Assembly (NCBI RefSeq): GCF_008123425.1
Contig: NZ_VSSS01000025.1
Location: 65,587 to 129,586, forward strand
From: Bradyrhizobium rifense
Lineage (GTDB): Bacteria; Pseudomonadota; Alphaproteobacteria; Rhizobiales; Xanthobacteraceae
Direction: 5' to 3'
DNA: 64,000 nt
The position numbers were made by a program, and so were the translations under genes. The notes under the pieces were generated by a model. That model was not told where the DNA came from. It saw only the letters and a list, made by a program, of their open reading frames with translations, and ran no database searches. Of this stretch, positions 52,605-61,592 are shown one piece after another; positions within the stretch are counted from its first letter, which is position 1, and every line of letters starts with the position of its first letter.

Positions 52605-52983
52605 GCAGTCCTCCTAAGCATTTGCTCAGATTGATGTTTTCAGGGTGTTAGCAATCGATGCCCGCGAGTGCCAATGCGGGTGAAGCTCAAATAAGCCAGG
52701 ATATTTGCGGGGGCAAGGGCTTCTAGCAGAAAAATAAGCACTCGAAAGCGCTGTCTGCCAGTTTCCTTTACCATCGTTAACCGGGGTTGGGGACAGTATT
52801 AGCACGGAGCCGCATCTGCTGCTAACGCATTGAATTTCAACAGCTTGTTAAACTTTTGGGCTTGAGATGGATTGTCAGTTTGCGTCACATTTCTCTCATG
52901 TGAGCGCATCTTCCACCGGGTGGCTCGTAACGGGTACCGGATCAAGCCACCCCGCTGAATGCGCTCCTGCAAAGGAGGTTGGC
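52605..52983. other. 379-bp divergent region between groES and usg
   Basis: Holds the groESL control region (CIRCE at 52648-52674 and a possible minus-strand promoter with TTGCCC and TATTTG boxes around 52715 and 52692). The usg side is AT-rich at 52740-52770 and 52830-52860. No small gene was recognised. Confidence 0.5.
52648..52674. promoter_or_regulatory. CIRCE element (HrcA operator) upstream of groESL
   Basis: TTAGCAATC (52648-52656), nine bases, GAGTGCCAA (52666-52674). This matches the consensus TTAGCACTC-N9-GAGTGCTAA with one change per arm and correct spacing. It implies heat-shock repression by HrcA. Position is 44-70 bp before the groES start, consistent with a leader operator. 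Confidence 0.88.
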
Positions 52984-53271
52984 ATGGGATTGCGGGTTGG
53001 TGCCGTTTCCGAGGATTTTCGGAAACAGCTGCTGGGCTACGGGCTGACGACGGCCCAAATTCTCTACCGGATGCCGGATCACCCGTCGCTGCTTCAGACC
53101 TATGTCTGGCAGAACTACGACATGTTTCCGAAATTCCCGGCGCTGAAGGATTTCCTGGCATTCTGGACGGAGAAGCTCGACGGCCCGCTGCATTCGGTAA
53201 CGGTGGCGCATTCCAAGCTGATCAAGCCGGCCGAGCTGCGCGCGGTGGATGGCGTGTTCCGGCTGAATTGA
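52984..53271 (+). CDS. usg: Usg-like protein
   Basis: A 95-residue protein of the Usg family, found near trp genes in Caulobacter and widespread in alphaproteobacteria. DFRKQLLGYGLTTAQILYRM and HPSLLQTYVWQNYD are diagnostic, ending in HSKLIKPAELRAVDGVFRLN. ATG at 52984 has an ideal AAAGGAGG ribosome binding site. Function unknown; not next to trp genes here. Confidence 0.88.
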   Translation: MGLRVGAVSEDFRKQLLGYGLTTAQILYRMPDHPSLLQTYVWQNYDMFPKFPALKDFLAFWTEKLDGPLHSVTVAHSKLIKPAELRAVDGVFRLN

Positions 53272-53323
53272 AGCCGACAACATCGGTCTCGTAAGCTGGG
53301 CAAAGGCGCGCACGTCACGCGCC

Positions 53324-53386
53324 GTGCCCACCATCTGTCCGCGCTTCATTTGCAATGGTGGGCACGCTTCGCTTTGCCCACCCTAC
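53324..53386. repeat. Nested intergenic palindromes (GTGGGCA...TGCCCAC type)
   Basis: GTGCCCACCAT (53324-53334) is the inverted partner of ATGGTGGGCAC (53355-53365). The second arm also begins a shorter palindrome with core GCTTCGC ending TTTGCCCACC (53358-53386). This looks like a second dispersed repeat family, in the gap between usg and the cupin gene. Confidence 0.65.
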
Positions 53387-53437
53387 GGGATCTGTTTCCG
53401 TGTTAGCCTCCTCTCATAACAACAGGGAGGCCGGCTC

Positions 53438-53989
53438 ATGGCCAAGAAGACCAACAAGAAAACAAAATCGCGCAGCGCAGCCCAGACCGCGGTGAAGAAG
53501 CGGAGCGGCGCCAAGTCCGCCGCGCGCTCCTCCGCACGCAAGGCGGTGAAGGCGAAGGCGCGCGCGACAACGGCCAAGACCGCGGCAAAGAAACCCGCAC
53601 GCCCGAAGCAGCGCATCGCCATCAGCCATCACCGCGAGGAAGATTTCAAAGCCGACGGCCTGCGCGCCTACGCCAAGTATCGCGACCTCGGCATCGCCGC
53701 CGCCAGTCACGGCCTCGCGCAGGCCCACGTGATCCGCTTGCAAGGCCCGTGCGATCCGGCCGAAGTCTCGAAGCTGCACTTCCACGCCGTCGACTTCCAG
53801 ATGGTCTACGTGCTCAAGGGCTGGGTGAAGACCTACATGGACGGGCAGGGCGAGACCTTGATGAAAGAAGGCAGCGCCTGGACCCAGCCGCCGAAGATCA
53901 AGCACATGATTCTGGATTACTCGGACGACGTGGAGTTGCTGGAAGTGATCCTGCCGGCGGAGTTCAAGACGGTGGAGTTGAAGGCGTAA
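53438..53989 (+). CDS. Cupin-fold protein with histone-like Lys/Ala N-terminal tail
   Basis: A 183-residue protein. Residues 1-63 are almost wholly Lys, Ala, Arg and Ser with AKKxA/ARKAVK repeats like histone H1 tails. From about 64 a cupin-type beta-barrel follows, with KLHFHAVDFQMVYVLKGWVK holding two His and the typical Gly. Metal or small-molecule binding is likely for the barrel; the tail would bind DNA or RNA. The combination is uncommon. No known function. Confidence 0.75.
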   Translation: MAKKTNKKTKSRSAAQTAVKKRSGAKSAARSSARKAVKAKARATTAKTAAKKPARPKQRIAISHHREEDFKADGLRAYAKYRDLGIAAASHGLAQAHVIRLQGPCDPAEVSKLHFHAVDFQMVYVLKGWVKTYMDGQGETLMKEGSAWTQPPKIKHMILDYSDDVELLEVILPAEFKTVELKA

Positions 53990-54011
53990 GGCTACTCTCT
54001 CACGAGTCCTC

Positions 54012-54046
54012 GTAGCCCGGATTGCGCTGCGCTCCATCCGGGCTAC
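54012..54046. repeat. Short palindromic repeat (GTAGCCCGGATTGCGCTGCG type)
   Basis: A compact 35-bp form of the dispersed repeat: GTAGCCCGGAT, the core TGCGCTGCGCTCC and ATCCGGGCTAC form one imperfect stem-loop. It lies just after the cupin gene. Confidence 0.75.
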
Positions 54047-54210
54047 GCGCATCACTGCGGGTGCGTCAGGCGATCGCTAAAAATCGCTCGATCCGCGAAA
54101 CCGGGCCGTTACCACTCGTATGGTTTCAGCCGCCGGCAAGCGCGGGCGCTAACCAGTCGAAAATATTCCTCGCGTCAACTCGAGGCTGTGAAAATGCGGG
54201 AAATGTTTTC

Positions 54211-55437
54211 ATGGCGACCAACACTTTCGGCCGACGCGGCGTCGTGGCGCCACCTCCAAACAGATCGTTTCAACCTGCATCGCTTCAACCCGTCGCCGCG
54301 CCGATCGCTCCTCGGCCCTTGTCCAGTGAGGAGACGCTGTTTGGCGACAACAAGCTTCTGGCTGATCTCCCGTTCCTCACCATTGGCCTGATTTTCGGCC
54401 TGATCGTGATCTTCGCGCTGCAACGCAGTCTGGCCATCGACATTGGGCGGGACGGCTCACTCGATGTTCGCTCGCTGATTGCTCAGGGCGCGTCCGGTTA
54501 CGACCTGGTTGTCGGAAGAAACGAATGGTGGCGGATTGGTCTTGCGCCGCTTTTGCACGGCAGCCAGGGGCACCTCATAGGCAACTGTGTTGCGCTGTTC
54601 ATCGTCGGCGTCAGGCTGGAGAGTCTGATCGGTCGCGGCTGGTTTTCGCTGATCTTTGTTGCCAGCGCGCTGGCCGGCGAGGCCGGCTCGCTCCTCGGCA
54701 ATGGTCCCGGCACAGTCGGCGTCGGCGCATCCGGCGCCATTACCGGGCTCATCGCCGCGCTGTTCGTTGCGAGCTTCGAACCCGAGGCGGACGCCGATCA
54801 AACGATCTCGAGACTGAAGACGTCGCTATTCTTCGGTGTTCCAGCACTGTTGCCGCTGGCCTTTGGAGCCTCCGGCAATGTCAATTATTATGCGCATGGA
54901 GGCGGTGCGGTGGCTGGCGCTGCGCTTGCCATTACGCCATGGCTCGCCTTCTGGTCCTATGACAGTCTGCCCCGAAGCGCTGGCATGGTGTTGCTCGGAG
55001 GATTCGCCGGATCCCTGATCTGCGCCGGCTTCGCCGCTGCTCATTATCGGTCCTACATGGCGGATGCCGGGCTGTATATCCGCGCATCGGAAATGCCGGC
55101 GAATACGCGCGAGATGGCCAGCCGCTCCTCCGATTTCGTCAACCGCTACCCGAAAGACCCGCGGGCTCATCTGTTTCGCGCGATCTTCTTCATTGAACAG
55201 AACAGCCTCAATTCTGCCGAGACGGAAGTGCAAACGGCCATGTCGCTCGCCGCTTCGGACGTGACGGGTGGGCCGGTGCGATCGGTGGCGCAGGCCCTGC
55301 TGGCGCAGTTGCTGCTCGCGCGAGGACGGTACAGCGAGGCGAAGGCCATGGCAGCCGAGGTGTGCCGTGCCAAGCTGGGTGACGTGCGTCGCCTGTTGGA
55401 GAAATCGAAATTGTGCGGCGAGAAAGCTGGTTCTTAG
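54211..55437 (+). CDS. Rhomboid-family intramembrane serine protease with C-terminal extension
   Basis: A 408-residue protein. Six membrane helices lie between about 52 and 290. Catalytic residues are visible: His and Asn in HLIGN (about 121-125), Ser174 in GVGASGAITGL and His229 in NVNYYAHGGGAVAGA. The last 110 residues are soluble, resembling TPR-like helices (FIEQNSLNSAETEVQTAMSL). It cleaves membrane proteins. ATG at 54211 is favoured over 54022. Its stop codon lies in a dispersed repeat. Confidence 0.87.
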   Translation: MATNTFGRRGVVAPPPNRSFQPASLQPVAAPIAPRPLSSEETLFGDNKLLADLPFLTIGLIFGLIVIFALQRSLAIDIGRDGSLDVRSLIAQGASGYDLVVGRNEWWRIGLAPLLHGSQGHLIGNCVALFIVGVRLESLIGRGWFSLIFVASALAGEAGSLLGNGPGTVGVGASGAITGLIAALFVASFEPEADADQTISRLKTSLFFGVPALLPLAFGASGNVNYYAHGGGAVAGAALAITPWLAFWSYDSLPRSAGMVLLGGFAGSLICAGFAAAHYRSYMADAGLYIRASEMPANTREMASRSSDFVNRYPKDPRAHLFRAIFFIEQNSLNSAETEVQTAMSLAASDVTGGPVRSVAQALLAQLLLARGRYSEAKAMAAEVCRAKLGDVRRLLEKSKLCGEKAGS

Positions 55438-55465
55438 CCCGGATGGAGCGAGGAGAAATCCGGGA
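55435..55465. repeat. Partial dispersed repeat supplying the rhomboid stop codon
   Basis: TAGCCCGGATGGAGCGAGGA... matches one arm of the GTAGCCCGGATGGAGCG family; the partner arm is degenerate. The TAG at its start is the stop codon of the rhomboid gene, so the insertion defines the protein's end. Confidence 0.65.
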
Positions 55466-55504
55466 CAGTCATCCGCGCGGGACATCCGGTCCCGCATCGG
55501 CCGA

Positions 55505-56425
55505 CTACCGCTCAAGATAGCCCAATTCTTCACTCATGATCGTGCGCGCGTATTCGCCAAAGGCATCGATCAACCGGCCGCGCGCGGCATAGGGCGGATA
55601 GAGCAGCGCGATCGTCACGGGGACAGCAGGGTTGAAGGGGCGGGTGATCAGAGCCGCGCCAGAGCTTTCATCATGCGCGGCAATCGGGTTGATGATGCTG
55701 ATGCCGAGGCGAGCTGCGACCAGGGCACAGACCGATGCGCCCAGATCGGTCTCGGCAACAATGCGGCGCGTGACGCCGGCCTGCGTGAAGATCGTATCGA
55801 TGCGATCGTGGAGCGGACTCCCCGTGGCGAAGGAGATGAAGGCCTCGTCGGCGAAATCGGCAGGGCGCAGCGTCTTCTTCTGCGCAAGACGATGTGCCTT
55901 CGGCATGATTGCGACGCAACGGGTCTTGAGCACCGGTTCGACATGCAACCCCGCAACCTCGCCGTAGAGCATGGCGAGCCCGGTATCGCAAAGCCCGGAG
56001 CTGACCCAGTCGTGCACGGCGCTCGCCGTGCCGGAGCGGATCGAGATCATCACATGCGGATAGTCCATTTTGAAACGCGCCGCGATGCGCGTCAGCAGGC
56101 CGCCGGCCAGGCGCGGCATCGCCGCAACGCTTAGCCGACCCATACCGAACGAGCGGATGCTGGCTGCGCTGGCCTCCAGTCCTGCCAGGCCGATGAAAGT
56201 CTTCTCGACCTCCTGAAAAAAGCGCGATCCGTCCACGGTCGGGCGGAGGCGGCCGCCACTGCGGTCGAACAGCGGGAATTGCGTGATCGTTTCCAACTGT
56301 CCGATCAGGCGGCTGATCTGGGGTTGCGAGGTATGCATGCGCAAAGCCGCCTGCGTCATCGATCCCGTTACGAAGACCGCCCGAAAAGCCTCCACATGCT
56401 TCAAGCCCATCCGTCTGGTCGCCAT
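55505..56425 (-). CDS. LysR family transcriptional regulator
   Basis: A 306-residue LysR regulator. The HTH is in VEAFRAVFVTGSMTQAALRM and HTSQPQISRLIGQLE, followed by an effector domain (MGRLSVAAMPRLAGGLLTRI onward). ATG at 56425 (MATRRMGLKH) opens the domain; longer in-frame starts are not supported. It is divergent from a solute-binding gene and probably controls that and the following aldolase. Confidence 0.9.
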   Translation of the reverse strand: MATRRMGLKHVEAFRAVFVTGSMTQAALRMHTSQPQISRLIGQLETITQFPLFDRSGGRLRPTVDGSRFFQEVEKTFIGLAGLEASAASIRSFGMGRLSVAAMPRLAGGLLTRIAARFKMDYPHVMISIRSGTASAVHDWVSSGLCDTGLAMLYGEVAGLHVEPVLKTRCVAIMPKAHRLAQKKTLRPADFADEAFISFATGSPLHDRIDTIFTQAGVTRRIVAETDLGASVCALVAARLGISIINPIAAHDESSGAALITRPFNPAVPVTIALLYPPYAARGRLIDAFGEYARTIMSEELGYLER

Positions 56426-56447
56426 ATCAAATCCGTATAGGGGAGTG

Positions 56448-56463
56448 TGAAACTGGAATTTCA
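56448..56463. promoter_or_regulatory. Dyad in the divergent LysR/SBP region
   Basis: TGAAA (56448-56452), CTGGAA, TTTCA (56459-56463) is an inverted repeat of the size of LysR-type sites, 23 bp from the LysR start. Weak but well placed. Confidence 0.35.
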
Positions 56464-56579
56464 TCAGATCGGGCTTTTGGACGATAGTCCAGAGCATGAA
56501 GCCGTTCGCATGGAGCCGTCCTTTCGTTGCTCCACCGACAGCGGACGGCGTCACGGACATTCGCCAAGAAAGGGACGAC

Positions 56580-57500
56580 ATGAAAGCGACGACGATCAAG
56601 GCACTCGCCACGGCGGCCGTCGCTATGGTTCTTCTTTGCAGCGAGGCCATGGCCCAGGGTGCGAGCAGGCTGGACAAGATCCGCGAGAACGGCGCGATCA
56701 CATTGGGATATCCCGAGACCTCGGTGCCCTTCGCCTATCTCGACGGTAACCAGAAGCCGATCGGCTATACCGTGGAGATCTGCGAACACGTGGTGCAGGC
56801 GATCAAGACGGCCCTCAAGCTCCCCAAGCTCGAGATTCGCTATAACCCCATCACCTCGGCGACACGCATTCAGCTGCTCGCCAACGGGACGATCGATCTC
56901 GAATGCGGCAACACGACCAATAATCTCGAGCGGCATAAGCTCGCCGCCTTTTCTCCCACCATCTTCGTTGCGCAGGTCGTCCTCGTCGCGCGCAGGGATG
57001 GCGGCGTCGATGTCAACGACCCGGCTTCGTTTCGCGGCAAGGCCATCTCTGCCCAGGCCGGAGGCCAGACTTTCAAGGTGATGACGCTGATCAACGCCAA
57101 GAACAATCTTGGCATCACGGTCGTGCCGGCCAAGGACACCGCCGAGACCTTCTTGTTGGTGTCGACGGGCCGGGTGGCCGGCTCAGCCAACGATGACGGT
57201 CTCGCCTATGCCACCGTCGCCTCGTCCAGGACGCCGGATGACTTCCTGATCGGTAGCAAGGGTCTCGAGATGGCGCCTTACGGCATCGTCGAACCCAAGG
57301 ACGATCCTGCTTTCAAGAAGGTGGTCGACGAGGCCGTGATCGACCTGATCAAGAGCGGACAGATTGCGGCGTTGTACGACAAATATTTCAACTCACCGAT
57401 CCCGCCGCATGGCCTCAACCTGAAATTTCCGATGAGCGCGGCCCTCAAGCGCGCGCTGGCCAACCCGACCGATTCCGGCGACCCGGCAGTCTACGAATGA
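56580..57500 (+). CDS. Polar amino-acid ABC transporter substrate-binding protein
   Basis: A 306-residue periplasmic binding protein with a signal peptide (about 1-24, cleaved near AMAQ). The mature domain has IRENGAITLGYPETSVPFAY and GYTVEICEHVVQAIK, then LDLECGNTTNNLERHK, like glutamate/aspartate GltI proteins. It stands without permease or ATPase genes, so it either uses another transporter's membrane parts or senses a ligand. The aldolase follows 28 bp later. Confidence 0.88.
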   Translation: MKATTIKALATAAVAMVLLCSEAMAQGASRLDKIRENGAITLGYPETSVPFAYLDGNQKPIGYTVEICEHVVQAIKTALKLPKLEIRYNPITSATRIQLLANGTIDLECGNTTNNLERHKLAAFSPTIFVAQVVLVARRDGGVDVNDPASFRGKAISAQAGGQTFKVMTLINAKNNLGITVVPAKDTAETFLLVSTGRVAGSANDDGLAYATVASSRTPDDFLIGSKGLEMAPYGIVEPKDDPAFKKVVDEAVIDLIKSGQIAALYDKYFNSPIPPHGLNLKFPMSAALKRALANPTDSGDPAVYE

Positions 57501-57528
57501 CGCGGCAAGCGCTCTAAAGGTTCTCGCA

Positions 57529-58599
57529 ATGGCACAACAACACGACACGAACTCGGCGGGCGCTGGGTTGCCGCCCATCGACCTGCGCAGCGATACGGTC
57601 ACCAAGCCGACCGAGGCGATGTATGCCCGCATGGCATCGGCGCCGCTCGGCGACGACGGGCTGGACGGTGACCCCACGGCGCAGGAGCTGGAGGCCGTCG
57701 CAGCTGCGGCGTTGGGCAAGGAAGCCGGCCTGTTCGTGCCGAGCTGCACCATGGCCAATCTGTTGGCGACGCTGGCGCAGTCGCAGCGCAGCGAACAGAT
57801 CGTGCTGGAAGCGAATGCCCATATGTACACCTCCGAACGAGGGGCGGCGACGTTTACAGGGCAGTTCTACCTCGCCATTGCCGGTCGCGAAGGGGCGATG
57901 GACCTGAATTTGCTGGAAGACGCCTTGCAGGGCGAAGGGCTCAAGCTCAGGACCGCGCTTGTCGCGATGGAAACCTCGCACAACAACGCAAGCGGCGCCG
58001 TGCTGCCGCTGGAGCACATGCAGGCCGTGCACGCCATGGCCTCGGCTCGGGGCGTCCCGGTGCATCTCGACGGCGCGCGGCTCTTCAACGCCGCGGTCGC
58101 GCTTGAAGCGGCACCGGCCGAGGTTGCGAGGCATTGCGACACGGTCTCCCTGTGTCTGTCGAAGGGCCTGAGCGCACCTGCCGGTGCGGTGCTCGCCGGG
58201 CCGCGCGCCATGATCGACCGGAGCCGCAGGTTTCGCCGCATGCTGGGAGGCACGCAGCGCCAGATCGGCATCGTGGCTGCCGCCGGCCTGGAGGCGGTTC
58301 AGGTCATGGGTGCGCGTCTGGGCGAGGATCACCGGCGTGCGCGAGCCCTGAGCGATGCGTTGAACGGGATGCATCCGAAGATCAGCGCGACAATCCCGCA
58401 GACGAATATCGTGCAGGTCGATGTCTCTCTCTCCGGGCGCGACAGCGCCGCGTGGTCGCGGGCTCTGGAGCGGGCGGGCCTGAAGGCGAGGCCTTGGGGC
58501 AGGCATCGCTTGCGCTGTGTGACCCATCGCCATATCGACGATGCGGATATCGAGCGCGCGGTCATGGCATTTCGCGCTGTGGCCGGAGCTTTGGGTTAG
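57529..58599 (+). CDS. Low-specificity L-threonine aldolase-type PLP enzyme
   Basis: A 356-residue PLP-fold type I enzyme. IDLRSDTVTKPTEAMYARM opens it, DGARLFNAAV near 181-190 contains the PLP-contact Asp, and the Schiff-base Lys212 is in SLCLSKGLSAPAG. Such enzymes cleave threonine or other beta-hydroxy amino acids to glycine and an aldehyde. Linked with an acidic amino-acid binding protein, a beta-hydroxyaspartate-like substrate is conceivable. Gene name ltaE is common but not used because substrate is uncertain. Confidence 0.88.
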   Translation: MAQQHDTNSAGAGLPPIDLRSDTVTKPTEAMYARMASAPLGDDGLDGDPTAQELEAVAAAALGKEAGLFVPSCTMANLLATLAQSQRSEQIVLEANAHMYTSERGAATFTGQFYLAIAGREGAMDLNLLEDALQGEGLKLRTALVAMETSHNNASGAVLPLEHMQAVHAMASARGVPVHLDGARLFNAAVALEAAPAEVARHCDTVSLCLSKGLSAPAGAVLAGPRAMIDRSRRFRRMLGGTQRQIGIVAAAGLEAVQVMGARLGEDHRRARALSDALNGMHPKISATIPQTNIVQVDVSLSGRDSAAWSRALERAGLKARPWGRHRLRCVTHRHIDDADIERAVMAFRAVAGALG

Positions 58600-58626
58600 G
58601 GTATCCGTCGATGACGTGAGGAGTTT

Positions 58627-58714
58627 GTAGCCCGGATGGAGCAAAGCGAAATCCGGGGCCGCTGTTTGCGACGGAGATACTTTCCCGGATTGCGCTGCGC
58701 TCCATCCGGGCTAT
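58627..58714. repeat. Long inverted intergenic repeat (GTAGCCCGGATGGAGCA type)
   Basis: Arms GTAGCCCGGATGGAGCAAAG... and ...GCTCCATCCGGGCTAT pair across the gap between the convergent aldolase and nucleoside transporter genes. The 3' end is one base off from CTAC. Confidence 0.8.
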
Positions 58715-58720
58715 GGCCGC

Positions 58721-59971
58721 TTAGCTCAACACCCCCACGATCGCGCCCATCAAGCACGTCGTCAGCGTGCCCGACACGATCGACTTCAGCCCGAGCGCGT
58801 TGATCTCGTCGCGCCGCTCCGGCGCCATCACGCCGAGCCCGCCGATCATGATGCCGAGGCTGGCGAAATTGGCGAAGCCGCACATCGCGTAGAGCATGAT
58901 CAGCCGCGAGCGCGGATCGAGCGTACCCGGCGGCAGCTTTGAGAAGTCGACATAGGCGATCAGCTCGTTGAGCACGGTCTTCGTACCCATCAGGCTGCCG
59001 GCGGTGATGGCCTGGTCCCAGGGCAAACCCATCAGCCAGCACACCGGCGCCATCACGAGGCCGAGCAGGCGCTGCAACGAGATCGCGGCGCCGCCGATGT
59101 TCGGCAGCAGGCCGAGGACGGCGTTGACGAGGTAGACCAGCGCCACCAGCACCAGCAGCATCGCGACGATGTTGATCAGCAGCTCGATCCCCGCGCTCGT
59201 GCCCTTCACGATCGCATCCATCGTGCTGGACACTTCCATCTCCGGATCCTCCAGCGCGCCGCCGGTGCGCTTGTCGGAGGTTTCCGGCACCATGATCAGG
59301 CTGACCAGGATCGCGGCCGGCGCGCCGAGCACCGAGGCGATGACGAAATGCGCGGCCGCGTCGGGGATGAGCGGCGCCAGCAGCGTCGCATAGAGCACCA
59401 GCACGGTGCCGGCGATGCCGGCCATGCCGCCGGTCATGACCAAAAACAATTCGCTGCGGCTCATCTGCGCCAGATACGGCCGCACGAACAGCGGTGCCTC
59501 GACCATACCGAGGAAGATGTTGGCGGCGGTCGACAGCCCGACCGCGCCGCCGACGCCGAGCGTGTGTTCGAGCAGCCAGGCCATGCCGCGCACGATCGGC
59601 GGCAGCACGCGCCAATAGAACAGCAGCGTCGTCAGCACGCTCATGACCAGCACGATCGGCAGCGCCTGGAACGCCAGGATGAAATCGGCGCCCGGCACCT
59701 TCAGGTCGAAGGGCAGGGGACCGCCGCCGACATAGCCGAACACGAAAGAGGAGCCGGCGCGCGAGGCCGCGGAGATCGCGCCGACCGCGTCGTTGATGGC
59801 ACCGAAGGCATGCGCCACGACGGGCACCTTCAGCAGCACGATCGCGGTGGCGAAAGTCACGACAAGGCCGATCAGCGCCTGCCGAAGCGAGACCGCGCGG
59901 CGATTCTCCGCCAGCGCGAACGCGATCAGCAGCAATGCGAAAACGCCGAGTGTCGATTGCAGCCGTAGCAT
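58721..59971 (-). CDS. Concentrative nucleoside transporter (NupC/CNT family)
   Basis: A 416-residue polytopic protein with roughly ten membrane segments. FILAFQALPIVLVMSVLTTL, VGLSTAANIFLGMVEAPLFV and AGSLMGTKTVLNELIAYVDF are characteristic CNT motifs; the last holds the Glu and Asn of the substrate site. It imports nucleosides with H+ or Na+. ATG at 59971 follows GGGG; a TTG at 59989 is less likely. Confidence 0.92.
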   Translation of the reverse strand: MLRLQSTLGVFALLLIAFALAENRRAVSLRQALIGLVVTFATAIVLLKVPVVAHAFGAINDAVGAISAASRAGSSFVFGYVGGGPLPFDLKVPGADFILAFQALPIVLVMSVLTTLLFYWRVLPPIVRGMAWLLEHTLGVGGAVGLSTAANIFLGMVEAPLFVRPYLAQMSRSELFLVMTGGMAGIAGTVLVLYATLLAPLIPDAAAHFVIASVLGAPAAILVSLIMVPETSDKRTGGALEDPEMEVSSTMDAIVKGTSAGIELLINIVAMLLVLVALVYLVNAVLGLLPNIGGAAISLQRLLGLVMAPVCWLMGLPWDQAITAGSLMGTKTVLNELIAYVDFSKLPPGTLDPRSRLIMLYAMCGFANFASLGIMIGGLGVMAPERRDEINALGLKSIVSGTLTTCLMGAIVGVLS

Positions 59972-60130
59972 GATGTCCCCAAAGCCCAATGATTATGGCC
60001 GCGCGTGCGTTGCAAACGCAATGCCGGATGGCCGCAGGAGCCGCCCGCTGTTGACAAGCAGGCCCGCGTCAGCCACGCGGGGCGCGCGTCGATATCAGGG
60101 GCGGACCAGCCGAGCGTGACCGAAGAGGCG

Positions 60131-61366
60131 ATGCCAGAGCAGCCAGTTTCAGCCAGTCCAGCGGTCAGCGCCGGAGAGCTCCTCCGCTACCGCGCCTTCC
60201 TGTTCTTCCTGCTCTCGCGCAGCCTGTCACGCTTTTCCAGCCAGATCGCGGCGGTCGCGATCGGCTGGCAGATCTACGACCTCACCGGTTCGGCCTTCGA
60301 CCTCGGCATGGTCGGGCTCGTGCAATTTGTGCCCACCGCTCTGCTCGTCTTCGTCGCCGGCCACGCCGCCGACCGTTTTGAGCGCAAGCGCGTGGTCCAG
60401 CTCTGCCAGCTCGTGGAAGCAGCGACCGCGCTCTATCTCGCCGGGATCACGTATCTCGGTGCGGTCAGCGAGGTGCAGATTTTCGTCGCGACCTTCGTGC
60501 TTGGCATTGCCGGTGCCTTCGAGAGCCCGACCACGGCGGCGCTGCTGCCGCTGATCGCGCCGCAGGGATCGCTCCAGCGCGCCACCGCCGTGGCGAGTGG
60601 CGCCGGGCAGGTCGCGACCATCACGGGGCCTGCGCTCGGCGGTTTTGCCTATGCGATCGCGCCGCATCTCGCCTACGCCGTGATGCTGCTGTTCTGGATT
60701 CTTGGGATGATCCTCACCGGCTTCATCCAGCCGCGCCCGCAGGCGGTTGCCAAGGACGACAGCACGGACAATATCTTTGCCGGCGTCCGCTTCATCCGCA
60801 GCAATCCGGCGATCCTCGGCACAATCTCGCTCGATCTGTTCGCGGTGCTGTTCGGCGGCGTCACCGCGCTGCTGCCGATCTACGCCCGCGACATTCTCCA
60901 GACCGGCCCGATGGGACTCGGCGTGTTGCGTGCAGCACCAGCCGTCGGCGCGCTGCTGATGACCATGGTGCTGGCGCGGCACGCCATCACGCGGCATGTG
61001 GGCCTGCGCATGTTCCAGGCCGTGATCGTGTTCGGGGTGGCCACGATCGTGTTCGCGCTGTCGTCCTGGATGTGGCTGTCGGTGCTCTCGCTCGCGATTC
61101 TCGGCGCGGCCGACACGATCAGCGTCGTGATCCGCTTCTCGCTGGTGCAGCTCGCCACCCCAGACGAGATGCGCGGCCGCGTCGGCGCGGTCAATTTCCT
61201 CTTCATCAACGCCTCGAACCAGCTCGGCCAGTTCGAGAGCGGGCTCACCGCCGCCCTGTTCGGCGCCATGCCCGCCGCCGTGCTCGGCGGCGTCTGCACG
61301 GTTGCGGTGGCGCTGCTCTGGATGAAGCTGTTCCCCAGCCTGCGCCAGGTGGAGAGTTTGGAGTAG
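60131..61366 (+). CDS. MFS transporter (EntS/MFS_3-like)
   Basis: A 411-residue, twelve-helix transporter. SRSLSRFSSQIAAVAIGWQI starts helix 1, followed by GHAADRFERKRVV (loop 2-3 motif), and LATPDEMRGRVGAVNFLFIN in the second half, as in the enterobactin exporter-like MFS_3 group. Probably a drug or siderophore exporter. The start may be ATG 60131 or a GTG at 60116. Confidence 0.88.
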   Translation: MPEQPVSASPAVSAGELLRYRAFLFFLLSRSLSRFSSQIAAVAIGWQIYDLTGSAFDLGMVGLVQFVPTALLVFVAGHAADRFERKRVVQLCQLVEAATALYLAGITYLGAVSEVQIFVATFVLGIAGAFESPTTAALLPLIAPQGSLQRATAVASGAGQVATITGPALGGFAYAIAPHLAYAVMLLFWILGMILTGFIQPRPQAVAKDDSTDNIFAGVRFIRSNPAILGTISLDLFAVLFGGVTALLPIYARDILQTGPMGLGVLRAAPAVGALLMTMVLARHAITRHVGLRMFQAVIVFGVATIVFALSSWMWLSVLSLAILGAADTISVVIRFSLVQLATPDEMRGRVGAVNFLFINASNQLGQFESGLTAALFGAMPAAVLGGVCTVAVALLWMKLFPSLRQVESLE

Positions 61367-61387
61367 GGGGAAGCCGGACGAGGCTTG

Positions 61388-61421
61388 AAGACGGCCGATA
61401 TTGCAAGACGGCCGATATTGC
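61388..61421. repeat. Exact 17-bp tandem duplication
   Basis: AAGACGGCCGATATTGC occurs twice head to tail (61388-61404 and 61405-61421) just after the MFS stop. The copies are identical, suggesting recent replication slippage. Confidence 0.8.
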
Positions 61422-61592
61422 GGCGCCCAGCCCAAGAATGTCAAAAGAGTATCGGTTCGGCATCTGAATCGTGGTGGCGGCAGCGGCTGCCACCCGATAC
61501 GGTTTCGAGCAATAGCTAGAGCTGAGTAAAACTCAGCCATCGGGTACGAGCCCAGACGTTTACAAAACGGGTCGGCCCAGGAGGGAACGGAT

